Assembly: GCA_011800805.1 (NCBI GenBank)
Contig: MPNW01000168.1
Location: 184,447-248,446 of the forward strand
Reading direction: 5' to 3'
Length of the DNA: 64,000 nucleotides
Origin: Hirudo medicinalis
Taxonomy: Eukaryota > Annelida > Clitellata > Hirudinida > Hirudinidae
Shown: piece after piece, positions 1 through 21,392 of the stretch
Position numbering within the stretch: position 1 is the first letter of the stretch
Layout of the letters: the number at the start of each line of letters is the position of its first letter
Notes under the pieces: model-generated
What the model saw: the letters and a program-made list of their open reading frames with translations, nothing else
Told to the model about the DNA's origin: nothing
The model's database searches: none
Position numbers and translations under genes: made by a program

Positions 1-120
1 TGCTCCCGCATGGTCTAATGGTTAAGACTTCCGCCTCTCACGATGGCAACACGGATTCGAATCCCGTTGCGGGAGCGCCGTCCTAATCATCTAGCTATGC
101 AACGGACGTTAATGAACAAT
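1..120 (+). repeat. tRNA-derived SINE, family A (first copy)
   Basis: The first 76 bases fold like a tRNA: a 7-bp acceptor stem (TCCCGCA with TGCGGGA), a D-arm region GTCTAATGGTTAAGAC and a B-box GGATTCGAATCC. The anticodon position would read CTC, resembling tRNA-Glu, but the anticodon stem has a mismatch. The same head followed by the same downstream sequence (ATCATCTAGCTATGCAACGG up to about AATGAACAATT) recurs inverted at 22771-22891. Shared non-tRNA sequence downstream makes this a SINE, not a tRNA gene. The element may begin before the window. Confidence 0.85.
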
Positions 121-816
121 TCTTTCTTAAAGCGATATTAAATAGTCCAAATCAACTTAGTCAGGCCGCGGACTTTAATCAAATAAATATATAAAAAACA
201 ATATTAACTATTCTATGATAAGATGTTTTTGTTTGCATTCTGAAATTAGTTTGCGGTCGAGTTTACGTTGAACAAAGTTATTTTATACATTTACAATAAT
301 TAAAAATTGAAACTGATTAGTATGACCTATCGCGCAAGCGAGTTTAAGGACGATATGTACACTGCAAATATTGTCAGCTTTCTGTAGATCATGTCCGTGT
401 GGCACACCACCACACGATATTAGACGATCAAGCACATCGGCTACAAGAACCGGCGGGGAGTTCGGGTGATAGCCAAGTTCCCATTGCAAAGGCTGTGACC
501 AAGTCTGCAACGTCATCCATTTTACTGCTTAATAAAAATTTTGGTATATTTTCAGTGCTTAAATAAATATCAGAGAATTATGCAATCATAATATATTTCG
601 GTGAGAACATGATGTAAAGGGCATTAAAAAACGTGGGACAAAAAAAAAACACATTTTGTTGGGCCCCAAACAAATTTCTGTAGATAGATCTGTGTAGATG
701 CAACCCCATCTAAACCCCAATTGGTGTCAATTTCTGCATAAATCATTGGCCTCTACACCTTGGCTAGAGATACCAAAGCATAAAAAATAACAAAAATCGT
801 TATCGATTAAGACACT
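121..816. other. Intergenic stretch, 3' side of ANAPC2; possible minus-strand first exon
   Basis: Mostly AT-rich with no recognised gene. On the minus strand an ATG at 520 (or 516 in another frame) lies 4 bases behind an acceptor-like sequence (TTTTTATTAAGCAG). The short reading frame from 520 begins MDDVADLV. The 516 frame stays open for 77 codons. Either could be the first exon of a gene running off the left edge, but I recognise neither peptide, so no gene is called. Confidence 0.35.
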
Positions 817-3120
817 TTAATTTAGACGATAAAGGCCGTTACTATAAACTAATTTCAGTTCCTTAATTTTTGTTTCCAAAATGTTTTTTAGTTCAAGAAT
901 CGTGCATTGGGAACCAGGGCCTTGCATTGCAAACATTTTCAGCATGGAATGTATCCTCTCAAGGGTTAATGATTCCAGATTTGTTAACATGCCTGCAACA
1001 TATGACCAAATAATCTGTATCTCCTCAGTTTTCTGGTCTTGAGCTGAGACTAAAACAGATTCTGGGTCTTCATCCTCTACAGCCATTGGCTCCTGGTGTG
1101 AGATTTTCAGCTCATCTGTTAACACATAAGTATCATTACCATCTTCTCTTAAAACACCTTGACTCTGCCAAAATGAAATTTTTCTCTGCAGAGCTTGGGC
1201 AGGCATCTCTAATAATAAACTCAGTTCATCAAGAGTGTAACTTGATTTTGACTGAAAATGCCAAATAATTGCAGCATGGATAGGAGAGACTTTGAATTCA
1301 TGAGATTTTCCATTCAATTCAAGTTCAATTTCTATGGATCCGAGATGAGGCTTCCAATAAAGTGTCCTGTTTCCTTTAAGAAGCTCAAAAGAACTCTTGT
1401 AATTGTCCAAAGCTTCAACAAAACAATTGGGCAACTTCACATTTTCATCTTTCAACCCTTGTGGCCAAAATTGAGCTGAGAGAATCATGGCATTTACAGG
1501 AACAACATTTGACTCACTTCCTTCCTTACTTTCAGCAACTTGAGCATTGATTCTTCTCGAGTCAAAAACATCCTTCAGCATTACTTCGCACTGATGAAGT
1601 TGAGATTCACCAAACCTCAGTTTCAACAATTCAAGATGCCTTATTTCACGTTCCGTGTCATAACTCAATTGAATTAATATTCTATCTGCTAACAGAGATC
1701 TATATTCATCTATGAAGAGCTCCTTGCTGCCATAAATGTTAATGAGCATACTGATGATATCGAAGCATCGACTAGCTTGAGATGGTTTCAAAGGTTCAGC
1801 TTCTACAGGATCAGGCTCCCAGAATTCCCAGTTATGGAGGATGGAAGACTCATCCCCTGAATCATTGTCGGACAGCAAGCGACCCTTGTTGAGTTCCTCT
1901 GCCAATTCATTATTACTATCCTCAGTGAGGCTTGATACAATGCAGCGAACAGTGTCATCTCTTCCTCTCAAATATTCTTTCACTGGTTCTCCAACCATCT
2001 CAAGGAGAACACCACTTTGATCGAGAACCCTGAGAGCTCTCATTGTAGATATATAGGCTGTCAAAATATCCCCTGTGTTAACACCTGGCTGCAGAAGTCT
2101 CATTTGCAAAGCTTCCTTTAGAGATTTCACCAAAACAGGTTTCAGTTCAGGAACCATGTTGAGACAGACAACTAGATCTTGGAGGACAGGAAGAGAGTCT
2201 GGAAAATCGATAATGATGCTGAAAAGCTGCTCAATTCTGAGCCGTCCATAAACTTCACTCGTGTAGAACTTCAGCCTTTTAATGTGAGATGGCAAAAGTT
2301 TAATGGATGTATCATTGGAACCAAAACAAGTTTCAAATAGTCTATCCATCCATTTCACAATATTGTTTTGCATCCAGTAATTTAAAGAATCAATGTAGCA
2401 TTTTTCAAAGTCTCCCATGCACTCTAATTCTATGTGGAGGTATATTTTCTCATGTATGTATTGCATTATGGGTTCTGCAATGACAACTTCCAACACTTTC
2501 AAATGTTTCAGCTGATTAAATAATTCTTTGAATCTGCAAAAAATCTGTTCACACAAACATTCTTTAACTTGAGAACCACAGTGGCATTCAGAATTCTCGA
2601 TTTTGTCATGGATCAGTGATACGTCAAAGGTTCCGAGAGAACGTTTCAAATATTTTGAAAATGCCTGTTTAAAATGGTTATTAACATTGCAAAAAACAAT
2701 CCCTTTAAGAGTAGCATTTATAGCAATCAGAAAATCCTCCTCAGCATTCTCATCTGAAGTTGGTAACCTCAAGAAAGTGTGCAATGCTCGCAATTTTTTG
2801 AACCATGTAACGATAGAGGTCACCCCCGAATATAATTCAAAGAAACATCTTGGAACATGGTCAACAGCCTCATTTTCAGAAATAGAAACTTGAAAGTTAT
2901 TCCAAAACTTGGGTGAAATGTTATGTCCTATTTTGTGTTTTGCTTCATCTAGTAGCCATTCGTACAAAACGTCAGTAAGACCACCTTCTGACAATATGTT
3001 CAAACTGTTAACCAAGTTCCCAGGGAGTAAGTGACAGCAATTATAATCAATTTCTGGATATTTCACATTATCTGTCAATAACGAAGTTATGAAATCCCAC
3101 GCGTTATCCAATGCTGACAT
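817..3120 (-). CDS. ANAPC2: Anaphase-promoting complex subunit 2 (APC2), intronless
   Basis: One uninterrupted frame of 767 codons; human ANAPC2 is about 820. APC2 is the cullin-like scaffold of the APC/C ubiquitin ligase; it holds the RING subunit APC11 and works in the nucleus and cytoplasm during mitotic exit. The C-terminal half carries the cullin-homology region, with the diagnostic stretch ISAQFWP-type (here LSAQFWPQGLK, about residue 550) followed by LGSIEIELEL, then WTLEEL-like YTLDELSLLLEMP and ISFWQSQGVLRE. The last 60 residues match the APC2 winged-helix C-terminus (YVAGMLTNLESLTLERIHSM and ending VYSNGLYRLN). All other confidently called genes here are split by introns, so intron loss or retroposition is possible. 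The ATG directly follows an AG preceded by nine T residues, resembling a splice acceptor. Confidence 0.96.
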   Translation of the reverse strand: MSALDNAWDFITSLLTDNVKYPEIDYNCCHLLPGNLVNSLNILSEGGLTDVLYEWLLDEAKHKIGHNISPKFWNNFQVSISENEAVDHVPRCFFELYSGVTSIVTWFKKLRALHTFLRLPTSDENAEEDFLIAINATLKGIVFCNVNNHFKQAFSKYLKRSLGTFDVSLIHDKIENSECHCGSQVKECLCEQIFCRFKELFNQLKHLKVLEVVIAEPIMQYIHEKIYLHIELECMGDFEKCYIDSLNYWMQNNIVKWMDRLFETCFGSNDTSIKLLPSHIKRLKFYTSEVYGRLRIEQLFSIIIDFPDSLPVLQDLVVCLNMVPELKPVLVKSLKEALQMRLLQPGVNTGDILTAYISTMRALRVLDQSGVLLEMVGEPVKEYLRGRDDTVRCIVSSLTEDSNNELAEELNKGRLLSDNDSGDESSILHNWEFWEPDPVEAEPLKPSQASRCFDIISMLINIYGSKELFIDEYRSLLADRILIQLSYDTEREIRHLELLKLRFGESQLHQCEVMLKDVFDSRRINAQVAESKEGSESNVVPVNAMILSAQFWPQGLKDENVKLPNCFVEALDNYKSSFELLKGNRTLYWKPHLGSIEIELELNGKSHEFKVSPIHAAIIWHFQSKSSYTLDELSLLLEMPAQALQRKISFWQSQGVLREDGNDTYVLTDELKISHQEPMAVEDEDPESVLVSAQDQKTEEIQIIWSYVAGMLTNLESLTLERIHSMLKMFAMQGPGSQCTILELKNILETKIKELKLVYSNGLYRLN

Positions 3121-4079
3121 CTCCCGACAAAAAAAAAGGCACTCTGCAATTCAACAGGGTCAAGTTTCTCAGAAACAGACCTATTAATCTATCATATCAA
3201 AGCAAGAGCAACCGGCCAACTAAATGCAACGTAGAAAAACAACAGCTAGAAACACCACAGTGCCAAATCCAAAATTAAGTTGGTAACTAAAAAATTCTTT
3301 TAGATTATTTAATTTTAAATGTGCACACAAAATTAATTTGAAGCATAATGCGTGATAAAATCCTGGAGAATTTGTATTGCTTTTATGAAGTTGCAATAAT
3401 ATGAATCTTTTTTAAATTAAAATTTTGAAACTTTTTATTTTTAAATTTGTGTGCGATGAAGTCACAGTGACAAAGTTTGTTTAAATATCAACGATAAAGT
3501 TTATCGGATAAACTAAACTTGAGAAGCAGGCCTCAGTATTACTTTCACGGAAATGGATAGAAATATACTCAAAAATATGTATACAATAATGATAATATAA
3601 ATCTACACATTAATTAAGAGTATGATTCATTCTACACATATCTTTGCTTTGTTATTGTTATTTTCGGAGTTGCGGGTCGTTAGAATGTTTTATCTCTCTT
3701 TGAATTTCTTTGAGATCCTAGTGGCTAGATACTGTGTTGCTAGCTCAATTTTGTGATTGATAGCGACTTCATACCAAGTAACTTTAATGACTACCACTTT
3801 AAAATCTAGAAAACTGAAATTTTAACTCTTGTTTATTAAGGAAATATGTTAAATTTTTAGGAATATTTTGTTTCTCTGCATTAAAACCATACAATTATAA
3901 AACTTTTTGATTTTAATAATTATTTGAAAAGTGTAATATTGCTAATTTGCCTGCTTTATAAAAGTTAAAATTAGTTGTGAAATCTTGTACTCGTTTTCCA
4001 AATAGGCATGCTGTTCATTCATTAAATTTTTGTACATTTTTCTAATATATTACATTTAACATTAACTTATTATTTTCAG
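3121..4079. other. Divergent intergenic region between ANAPC2 and the LRR-Ig gene
   Basis: About 960 bases between two genes transcribed away from each other, so it should contain both promoters. It is strongly AT-rich. The right end is a clear splice acceptor (polypyrimidine tract then TATTTTCAG, ending at 4079) one base before the LRR-Ig ATG. That means either a 5'-UTR exon lies upstream in this region or the site accepts a spliced leader. I saw no convincing TATA box or repeat. Confidence 0.6.
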
Positions 4080-4080
4080 G

Positions 4081-6905
4081 ATGGATATGTGGGGGCTTTC
4101 AATCCTCACTCATATTTTGTTATTTATCAAAGTATATGGTAGTGATATCTCTCATGTTCGTGCTCAATGTCAGTCCTTAACAAGGATTCCTCAACCAAAT
4201 CATGGAAATATAAGCTCACTTAACATCAGTCATAATTTTATTTCATCTTTTCATTCAAAAGACTTTAAGAATTATGCCGCTCTAATTGAATTTGATGCGG
4301 CTTACAACAACATTTCCTACATCGAAGCAGGTTCATTTTTTAACAATTTTGGTCTAAAGACATTGGTGCTGGAAAGGAATGCATTGTCAACCTTAAATGC
4401 ATCCACCATTTTTTTACCAAACTCTTCTGTTCAAATGCTAAACTTGAGAAGGAACAAACTTATACATGTTGATATTGCAAGACTACAAAACATACAGTTT
4501 TTAAACTTGGAGAAAAATTTAATTAAGACATTTATGCTTTCATCTCTTAATATAGAGAGTTTAGAAAATTTGTATTTGGGAGACAATCAAATAGAGGAAC
4601 TGGTTTTTCCTCAAAATTGTCAAGATTTGACCAATTCCATTAAAGAATTAGATATTCACAACAATAGGCTGAAGGATGTATCATTTTTGACCAACTGCAA
4701 ATTTTCTTCACTGAAAAAGTTAAATTTGGCAAGGAATTACATCAGTTATCTACATCATCATGCATTTTCTGGTATGATCAGTTTGAGTACATTAATCTTG
4801 AATGCAAATCCAATCTTAGCTATAAGCAGATTTGCATTTAATGGGTTAGACAATTTGAATAATTTGCATCTGAATGATTTGTCTAACCTGGGGAACATTA
4901 CATATAACGACTTTGCAAACCTATCAAATTTATGTTATTTGGGACTGCAGAGAAGCCCAAAGTTAGCAAATCTCAATTACAAAATGTTGAAACATTTCAC
5001 AAAGTTACAGTCTCTGGACTTGAGTGACAACAATTTAACTCACATTGATGTTAGAATCTTCAAGTTTTTGAAAAATTTGAAACATTTGAATTTGTCAGGC
5101 AATGACTGGGTTTGTGACTGCTCAGCCATGCTTCTCAACAAAATATTGGTTAAAGCTCTAAATCTTCAAAGTCCTCAGCTTGCAACCTGCACATTTCCAG
5201 AAGAATTGAATGGCTTGCGACTTTCAGAGGCCTCTGTTAAATTAAACTGCTCTGTTGCATTGCATGCACCTCTGGAAGAGGTAGCCTTTTTTATTTCTGG
5301 CTCAGTGGCTGCTCTGCACTGCAAAAATAACAGTGATACTGTTGAAAATGATTTTATGTGGATGAAAACCATCAATGGGAAAAGTGAAATATACTTTGGT
5401 TCTGATGATCAGAACCTACTACCTCAAAAATATCGCATTTTACGAAACGGAAGTCTGCTGATTGAAAACATTGAAAGCAGTGACTTGGGTCTCTACGAGT
5501 GCTACGATATTCAATGGGGAGGCTTAAAGAGGGGCGTGCATCTGAAGTTTGATTTTGAAATACTAGTACGGACGGAATTTGTGAGCATGTTCGTGGGTCT
5601 CATAACTTCTTCTAGTTTTTTATTATTTGCCATTTTGTTTGGTGGAATCAAGACTTGCTGCAAGCTTTGCAGCCAGAAAGAGAAGGATAAGAAATCGAGC
5701 TTGAAAGAAACACTGAATGCATTGAGGTTAAACTTCCAGTCCGATCGATCTCAGAATTATAAGTCGGCACGAATCGAGGGATTTACGACATTTAGATCGG
5801 CCACATTGGAACAAATGTCGGCATCCAAAAGTTCAAAGGTGAGTCGACTCAGAAAATACAAGCAGGCCAGTGTCAATGGCATTTTGCAATGTCTAGATAA
5901 GATGAGAGTTCATTATGGAAACCAAAGCATGAAAATAAAAGCCAATTGTCAGCAGCAGTTTGATAAGCTGAGAGAAGGTTATATTTATCAAAAAACCAGG
6001 TTTCGGGACAACAGGTCTCTACAGGTACGCAAAATTAGGGAGCATTACCAAAGCCAGGCTTTAAAGGTGAAAGGCTATGGAGTTCATCAGGTATGGATAA
6101 CTGATTTCATGTTATTTGAGATGCTGTGTTACTTTTATTTTTACACTATGTGAATTAAATTTGAATGTAAGTGAATATCTTTATATCTTTACAGATTGTT
6201 AATTTTTGGTTGCTCTATTTAATTTTATTTTACACTTTTTGTTTACTTGAATCTAGATGTCCAAGCTGAGAGATCAGTACAAGATCCAGCAGCAGAATTT
6301 GATGAAACTCCTTGAGCTCCTTGAAGTTGGCAATTGCTTGCATGTTATTGAAGCTGAGTGTTCGAGGACAGAGTCAATGATTTTTGATTCTGAAATTGTG
6401 GCTTGCGAACTTGACGTCCAACCTAATGTTCACGATGGTCATAGTAAGTATGAGTTGCATTGTTTTACCAGTAGTTACGCATTATTATGCCAAGAATGAT
6501 ATAGATTCGCTGACAATATTGCAACATGTTGCATAGATTTTAACATTTAAATGTTTGATTTAACAAATAACCCAGACGTTTATTTGCAAGAATTAAATGT
6601 CATGCATAGAGATGTGTGACAGTTTTGTAACAAATATTTTATTCACTTTTTCTTCTTTCCTCTATGATAATTTCCATGCATCTGATTTTGTAGATACTAT
6701 TGAAGAAGATGAAGATGATGACGATGATGTGTTTGAATTGCCTCCGCTGATACATGGAGGAAACATAAGACATAAAGAGGATAACATGGACACTGCACAA
6801 CTGTTAACCCAGTCTACCAATTCCAGATTTGTTACAAGCTCAGTTGGTGAAGAATTCCATCCCAATAAAGACAATGGTTCTCACAAAATAAATATTGATG
6901 ATTAA
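4081..6905 (+). CDS. LRR and Ig-domain single-pass transmembrane receptor with repetitive cytoplasmic tail
   Basis: Three coding exons join in frame: 4081-6090, 6257-6443 and 6694-6905 (802 residues). The order is a signal peptide (residues 1 to about 20), tandem leucine-rich repeats (about 30-340), a C-terminal LRR cap (NDWVCDC at 341 to C390), one Ig domain (C414, W427, C474 in the YEC motif), and a transmembrane segment (about 503-524) followed by a Cys-rich juxtamembrane stretch. The cytoplasmic tail contains four 22-residue basic repeats (606-693) and an acidic run (EEDEDDDDD). The architecture is that of the LRR-Ig family (LINGO, LRIG, Kekkon and relatives), whose members act in cell adhesion and neuronal or growth-factor signalling. 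I cannot assign a specific orthologue. The first coding exon is 2 kb without interruption. An acceptor site lies one base before the ATG. Confidence 0.85.
5896..6325 (+). repeat. Protein-level tandem repeat: four 22-residue units in the LRR-Ig cytoplasmic tail
   Basis: Units begin at bases 5896, 5962, 6028 and 6260 (residues 606, 628, 650, 672); the last two are separated by the intron 6091-6256. Each unit is exactly 22 residues and follows the pattern x-K-[LIM]-R-x2-Y-x2-Q with basic residues about three positions later in most units. A partial, shorter unit (SRLRKYKQ) precedes the first. Period and composition suggest a long amphipathic helix. The repeat is visible in protein but not as near-identical DNA, so it is old. 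Confidence 0.85.
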
Positions 6906-7796
6906 TTGATTTTTATCTCACTTTGTGGGTTTATTTGTTTTCATATTTATTTTTTGATAATTTTTTTTTATGCGTTTTAAGCTAAGTGCTCTTAAGACTT
7001 ATACATCAAAATTATGTAAACATGCTTCAGTGTTTTCAAGATGCTTCGTGTCATTCCATCAATAATCTACAACTTAGCAATTGTTGTCATTCTATATAGT
7101 AATTATATTTTATTTGTCCAAGCAGTGGCAAAATTGAAGTGTGGTATTTTTAACTTTTAAAGCATCACTTTCGTAATTGTTGTTGTGTGTGAAATAGTTG
7201 CTGGAATATTTGATTGTTATTGTGTGAAGTTGCACCAGTTGTTCACTGGTGGACAATTTTATTAAGAACTAGGTGTAATGTGAGTCAACCTCAATCTGTG
7301 GCCTTGTAGTTTGCTAGCTTTGCATTAGATTATTTAAGTTGTTGATTAATAACAATTAGTGGATGATTTGAGTGAAAAATAATATGCTTCAGACAATAAC
7401 ATCAAACACCTAAGGGAAGAGTAGATGTATGGCAATTTATGGTGAGGATAAGAGGACTTGTGAAGCATGACGTTGAGCGGAGATAGCAGAAATTTATTGA
7501 GTGTTACTGGGCTCTGGAACGTCTTTCGGAAGGGAAGGGCCATCAGAACGCTCTCATCAGATATATATGCAGCTCTAATTAGGATTTTAAAGATTAAAAA
7601 ATTACATTTTTTTCTTTGCAACCAACATTGGACGCATTATTGCCAATCCCGTAATTTGTTATAGTGTCCAGTGTGCCTTCAATAACGAACAGACCGATTT
7701 CGCTTCAAAGAAAACTTATACTAGCCTCGAAGTTCCGTTGGAACAAAAGCCACTACAGTGGCTGTGGATCACACTCGGACGCGTTATCATCATCAT

Positions 7797-8160
7797 CAGC
7801 GGTGTAGCCAGGATTTTAAAATTGGTCAAGATGGGGCGCAAAGTTTTTGTATATAAATGTATCAACAGTAAAGTATAGTATTGATGGAATAGCTACAAAC
7901 AATTAATTTCACACTAAAGACACTAGTAATTTAATTATCGAAATTTCATAATCTTACTGGAGTTGTATTATGAGCAATAAATTGTTTATTAATGTATTAT
8001 TACTTATGAATTATTAATGAATAATATGTAATAGCTCCATTTTACTGAAATTAGCTATGTACACCTCCCACAACAAAAAAAAGTATACGGATTTAGAAAA
8101 ATATCAAGGAGCATACTGACAGGGGTAGGGAGCCCTTACCCTCCTAGTGGTTATGATTAT
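7797..8160. mobile_element. Possible hAT-type MITE
   Basis: The left edge CAGCGGTGTAGCCAGGATTT resembles the CAGNGGCGTAGC terminal motif common in hAT elements. A related terminus, in inverse orientation, occurs at about 20705-20740 beside decayed hAT transposase. The right edge is not clear; a candidate is near 8140. No coding capacity is seen. Confidence 0.35.
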
Positions 8161-8260
8161 CATGAGTAAAGCTCAATTTATTTGGTTATAAATTAACTTT
8201 TCAATTTTTTATAGTTCAACGTTTTATAGTTGAAATTTTAGGTTAGTTTTCAATATTGAT

Positions 8261-8395
8261 GCCAGCCTGCACTGGCAGGGAGCGCCCTCGGGTAGGGGCG
8301 CTATATAAGTGGTCGAGCGATTGAAAAATGACTTCACATCTTATTCGGATACAAAAGGCACTCCAAAGATCGGCTAAAAAAAAAATAAAAATTGC
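8261..8395 (+). repeat. tRNA-derived SINE, family B (5'-truncated)
   Basis: It begins in GCCAGCCTGCACTGG, the end of the tRNA-like head, then runs through GGGGCGCTATATAAGTGGTC and a tail AAAGGCACTCCAAAGATCGG to an A-rich end. The same series of blocks occurs at 47081-47285 and, more diverged, at 50967-51162. Confidence 0.8.
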
Positions 8396-9156
8396 TAAAC
8401 AATTGCTAAAAAATTGCCGGCCTTGCGTCCTGGATTATGATATTCTAAAACAGTTCCGATGCCACAAAATTGAATCAAGAGATAACTTTCCAATTAATAA
8501 ATATGTTGCCTGCTGCACTTAAAAGAAATACGTTAAATATACTAAAAGCAACCAAAAGCAAATTTTAAGTAAATTGTCGCTGAAGCGATGCGACTAATGA
8601 GGCAGCAGGCCACAGAAAGGCATAACGAATTACCTTCATGTAATGCAATTCTGGAAAATTTGCCTTAATCTTTTATTCGGGGTACATCGCAATCCAGCCA
8701 TAACCCTTAAGCGATGGTCAAGTACGTCACTCCAAAAGATTCACTGAAATTCTTGCACAAATCTGTCTTCGTTGGCATGTAATCCCTTTATTGAAGCTAT
8801 GGTCGGGTGTTAATGGTCAAAAGACTTTATTTCCGTACAAATTTTAATTTTATAAATTAATTTTCAGTTGTTCCTATCAGATGCTATTGTCAGACATTTC
8901 TTCAAACTGTCAGAATCAGTTGCGTCATCGGGGTTTATGTGCATTTGTGACTATTTTGCAAGTTCTCCGCAGACGATTTAAGAGTTTTTTTGCATTCTGT
9001 GTTTGAGGTGAGAAATTTATATTTTTAATTGCTACGTGTAACTACAGTACTGTTTTAGACTTCGTTTCGCTGCGGAGTCTTAATTTCCGAAAGCGGTGCC
9101 TATTTTCGGTATACGTTCGGAGAAATTATCCACCTAATTTGTTTTTTTTTGCGCAG

Positions 9157-14843
<5,687 letters not shown>

Positions 14844-16872
14844 TAGATGGACACCTCCCGTCTTATCGACCGGGTGATTTCCTCTTTCTAGAGGAGCCTG
14901 TGTTGGACTGTTTCATGTTTATAAAAATTCGATTGCACGAGAATAGGATTCATTTGTCTGACATTAATCATTTGAATTCTTCCGTCATTTTATCCGAATG
15001 TTTGCCACATTGATGTAAATACAGAATGGCTAGTTCATGATTTGTGATTTTCCAGCGGCCCGCTGCAGTTGTTATTCGAACCCGCGATTGAACTGTATCC
15101 GTTTATTGACTTTAGCCGTAACAAACAGTTCTAGTGCTAGAGACAATGGCTTCTTTTTGTGGTATTTTTTACCCATGTTCGCAGACTCATGTTGTGTCTT
15201 TGAACCTATATATATATAGATTTTGATTAAATATTTGATAAATATAGATAGTTTAACAAATTATAATTTATGGAAGTTATAAAAATTTTGCAAAATCTTC
15301 AGACTTGAGTCATAACATAGTTGATGCTATGATTTTGTTTGATTATTTATAAGTTATCGTACAGTCTTTATAATATTCCTCTTTTGATCCTCGCTGAATG
15401 CTTGCTCTACTCGGTTATTATCATTTTATTACTAATTATTTTCGTAATAACGAAAGTGGCTTATTTCTGAAAACGAGCTGCATTGTTGAATCCTGCCGTG
15501 TTTGTGTTTGGTAAAAAAAAAACCAGCGTAAACACTACAGAGTTTAGAATTACTATCAGCATGATTTTTGCTTGGATTTCGTCCCAACTGCAACTAAGTT
15601 TATAGGTAATTGTCAAATGGGTTTTTTTAGTAATGCTGGCATCAACAGTATTTTCAGGCCGAAACAGGGCAGATAATGTGTCTGTACATGTTCAGAGCAT
15701 TCCAGGATAGGACATTGTGCTAGTAACACTTCGTAAAGCCTCGTGTAATGTGTTATTGACAAACACAAGTAGTTTTACTAGCTGACTCTTAATAAACTAG
15801 AACGCATCTTTCCTCAACGCTTTCACCTTTGTAAGGTTGACTCGACCAATTAGAAAGTGTCTTATAGGTATTCATTTTGAGTGGCTGGTTTTATGAGATA
15901 TACAGCATCTGAATATGTTCAGATTAATAAGGTCCACAAACACTTTTAGAATTGGTTGCATAATTGGAAAATAATGAGGTATTCAGTCACAAATTGAATG
16001 AAAACACAATGTTAAAGTCATGGACTTGTCTAGACTCTCTGGTATATTCGAAATCCCTAATGCACGTAACATAAGTTGGACACAATGGTGCTTAATATTA
16101 AGCAAAGATTTATGACATAATCGTTTTCGACATCGATTTCTCAAGTTTACATTAAGTTCTTCGTTGGGAAAACAAAATAAATTGTATTGAATCGATTAAT
16201 TGTCTAAGTGGGAAGTGGGTGTGTCCTTCAAAAATACTGGTAAATATTTGTGCAATAAAAATGAATTTTCTTCCCGAAAACTCATTGTCTTGTTCTAAGT
16301 TAATCTTCATATTTATCAGTGTGCTCGAACGTAGCTGATAAGATTATTGGCACGATAGTATGAGTTCCTAATAACTGGGCTAATTATGCATGGGAACATT
16401 CAGGGAAAAACGATTGTTTTACCTGCCACTCCAAGTGTCATTCAAGTCACACATTAACCATTCTTTACAGAATGCCAAGAAAATATTCTCACTGTAATTC
16501 GCATCCGGCCGGTGTCTCGGTTATTGCAGGCCCCCTTAGTGTAATCTCACCTGAACATCAGATGTATACCAGGCACGCAGGTGAGAATGGTGAAAGGTAG
16601 ACATGGAAACACATGCAGCCAGTGAAAGAAATAATCGAAATTGAAGTCGTTCCTAGGTATAACCGTATTAATTAAGTCTTTCTCGTCAACACCGGCTATT
16701 AATACTAGCAAACATCAAAGGTACTCTGCAAATATAAGCGCGCAAACGAGTGCTAAGACATATACACATTATCGTTGCGAATGTGTAGCGGGAATTTCGG
16801 AAGTATAGTCTTGTGAGCCTTCTGGCGCTTTTTAAGCTGTTACGGGACTAAAACGTCTCAATTGCTGAAAAA
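14844..16872. other. ZMYND11 3' region and tetraspanin upstream region
   Basis: About 2 kb without a recognised gene. It should include the ZMYND11 3' UTR and the tetraspanin promoter. An AATAAA-type signal lies near 16254. Base composition becomes less AT-rich between about 16450 and 16860, just before the tetraspanin start. I found no repeat belonging to the families seen elsewhere in the window. Confidence 0.5.
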
Positions 16873-21081
<4,209 letters not shown>

Positions 21082-21392
21082 AAGCCTTTTGGGGCAAAAG
21101 ACATTAGTCGATTTCTCCGTTCCTTTGCTTCTTTTTCGTTTGTCATCACTTGAATACTTGATCGAGCACAACTCAGTGGAACATTGTTATATAAAATTGA
21201 ATATGTTTGTTCAATACATTATTATGTCTTCTGCTGTAACTTATTTTCAATGTTACCAAGTAATGAGGAAACTTGTTAAATTAGTTTCAGCTTTGACATT
21301 TATTATCATTTACTAAATCGGAAGAAAACGTGTGTTATTGCGAATAAATTAATATAACATTAAGTTTTAAAACTTTGATCAAATTCTTTAAA

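Larger units (their letters stand above)
6906..9156. other. Intergenic region between LRR-Ig and ZMYND11, with repeats and a 5'-UTR splice site
   Basis: It holds the LRR-Ig 3' region, a possible hAT-type MITE (about 7797-8160) and a SINE (8261-8395). From 9008 there is a donor-like GAGGTGAGA, and an acceptor with a long T tract ends at 9156, directly before the ZMYND11 ATG. This is compatible with a 149-base 5'-UTR intron. Short reading frames at 7346-7664 and 8328-8522 look incidental. Confidence 0.6.

Noticed and set aside
1..76. A functional tRNA-Glu(CTC) gene
   Set aside because: The anticodon stem has a mismatch and the same head plus at least 40 bases of identical non-tRNA sequence recurs inverted at 22771-22891, which marks a SINE.
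283..516. A 77-codon minus-strand frame as a complete gene
   Set aside because: No recognisable domain, an overlapping frame from 520 is equally plausible, and no supporting splice structure is complete within the window.
1086..2893. Plus-strand open frames inside ANAPC2
   Set aside because: They are antisense shadows of the long ANAPC2 coding frame, without domains of their own.
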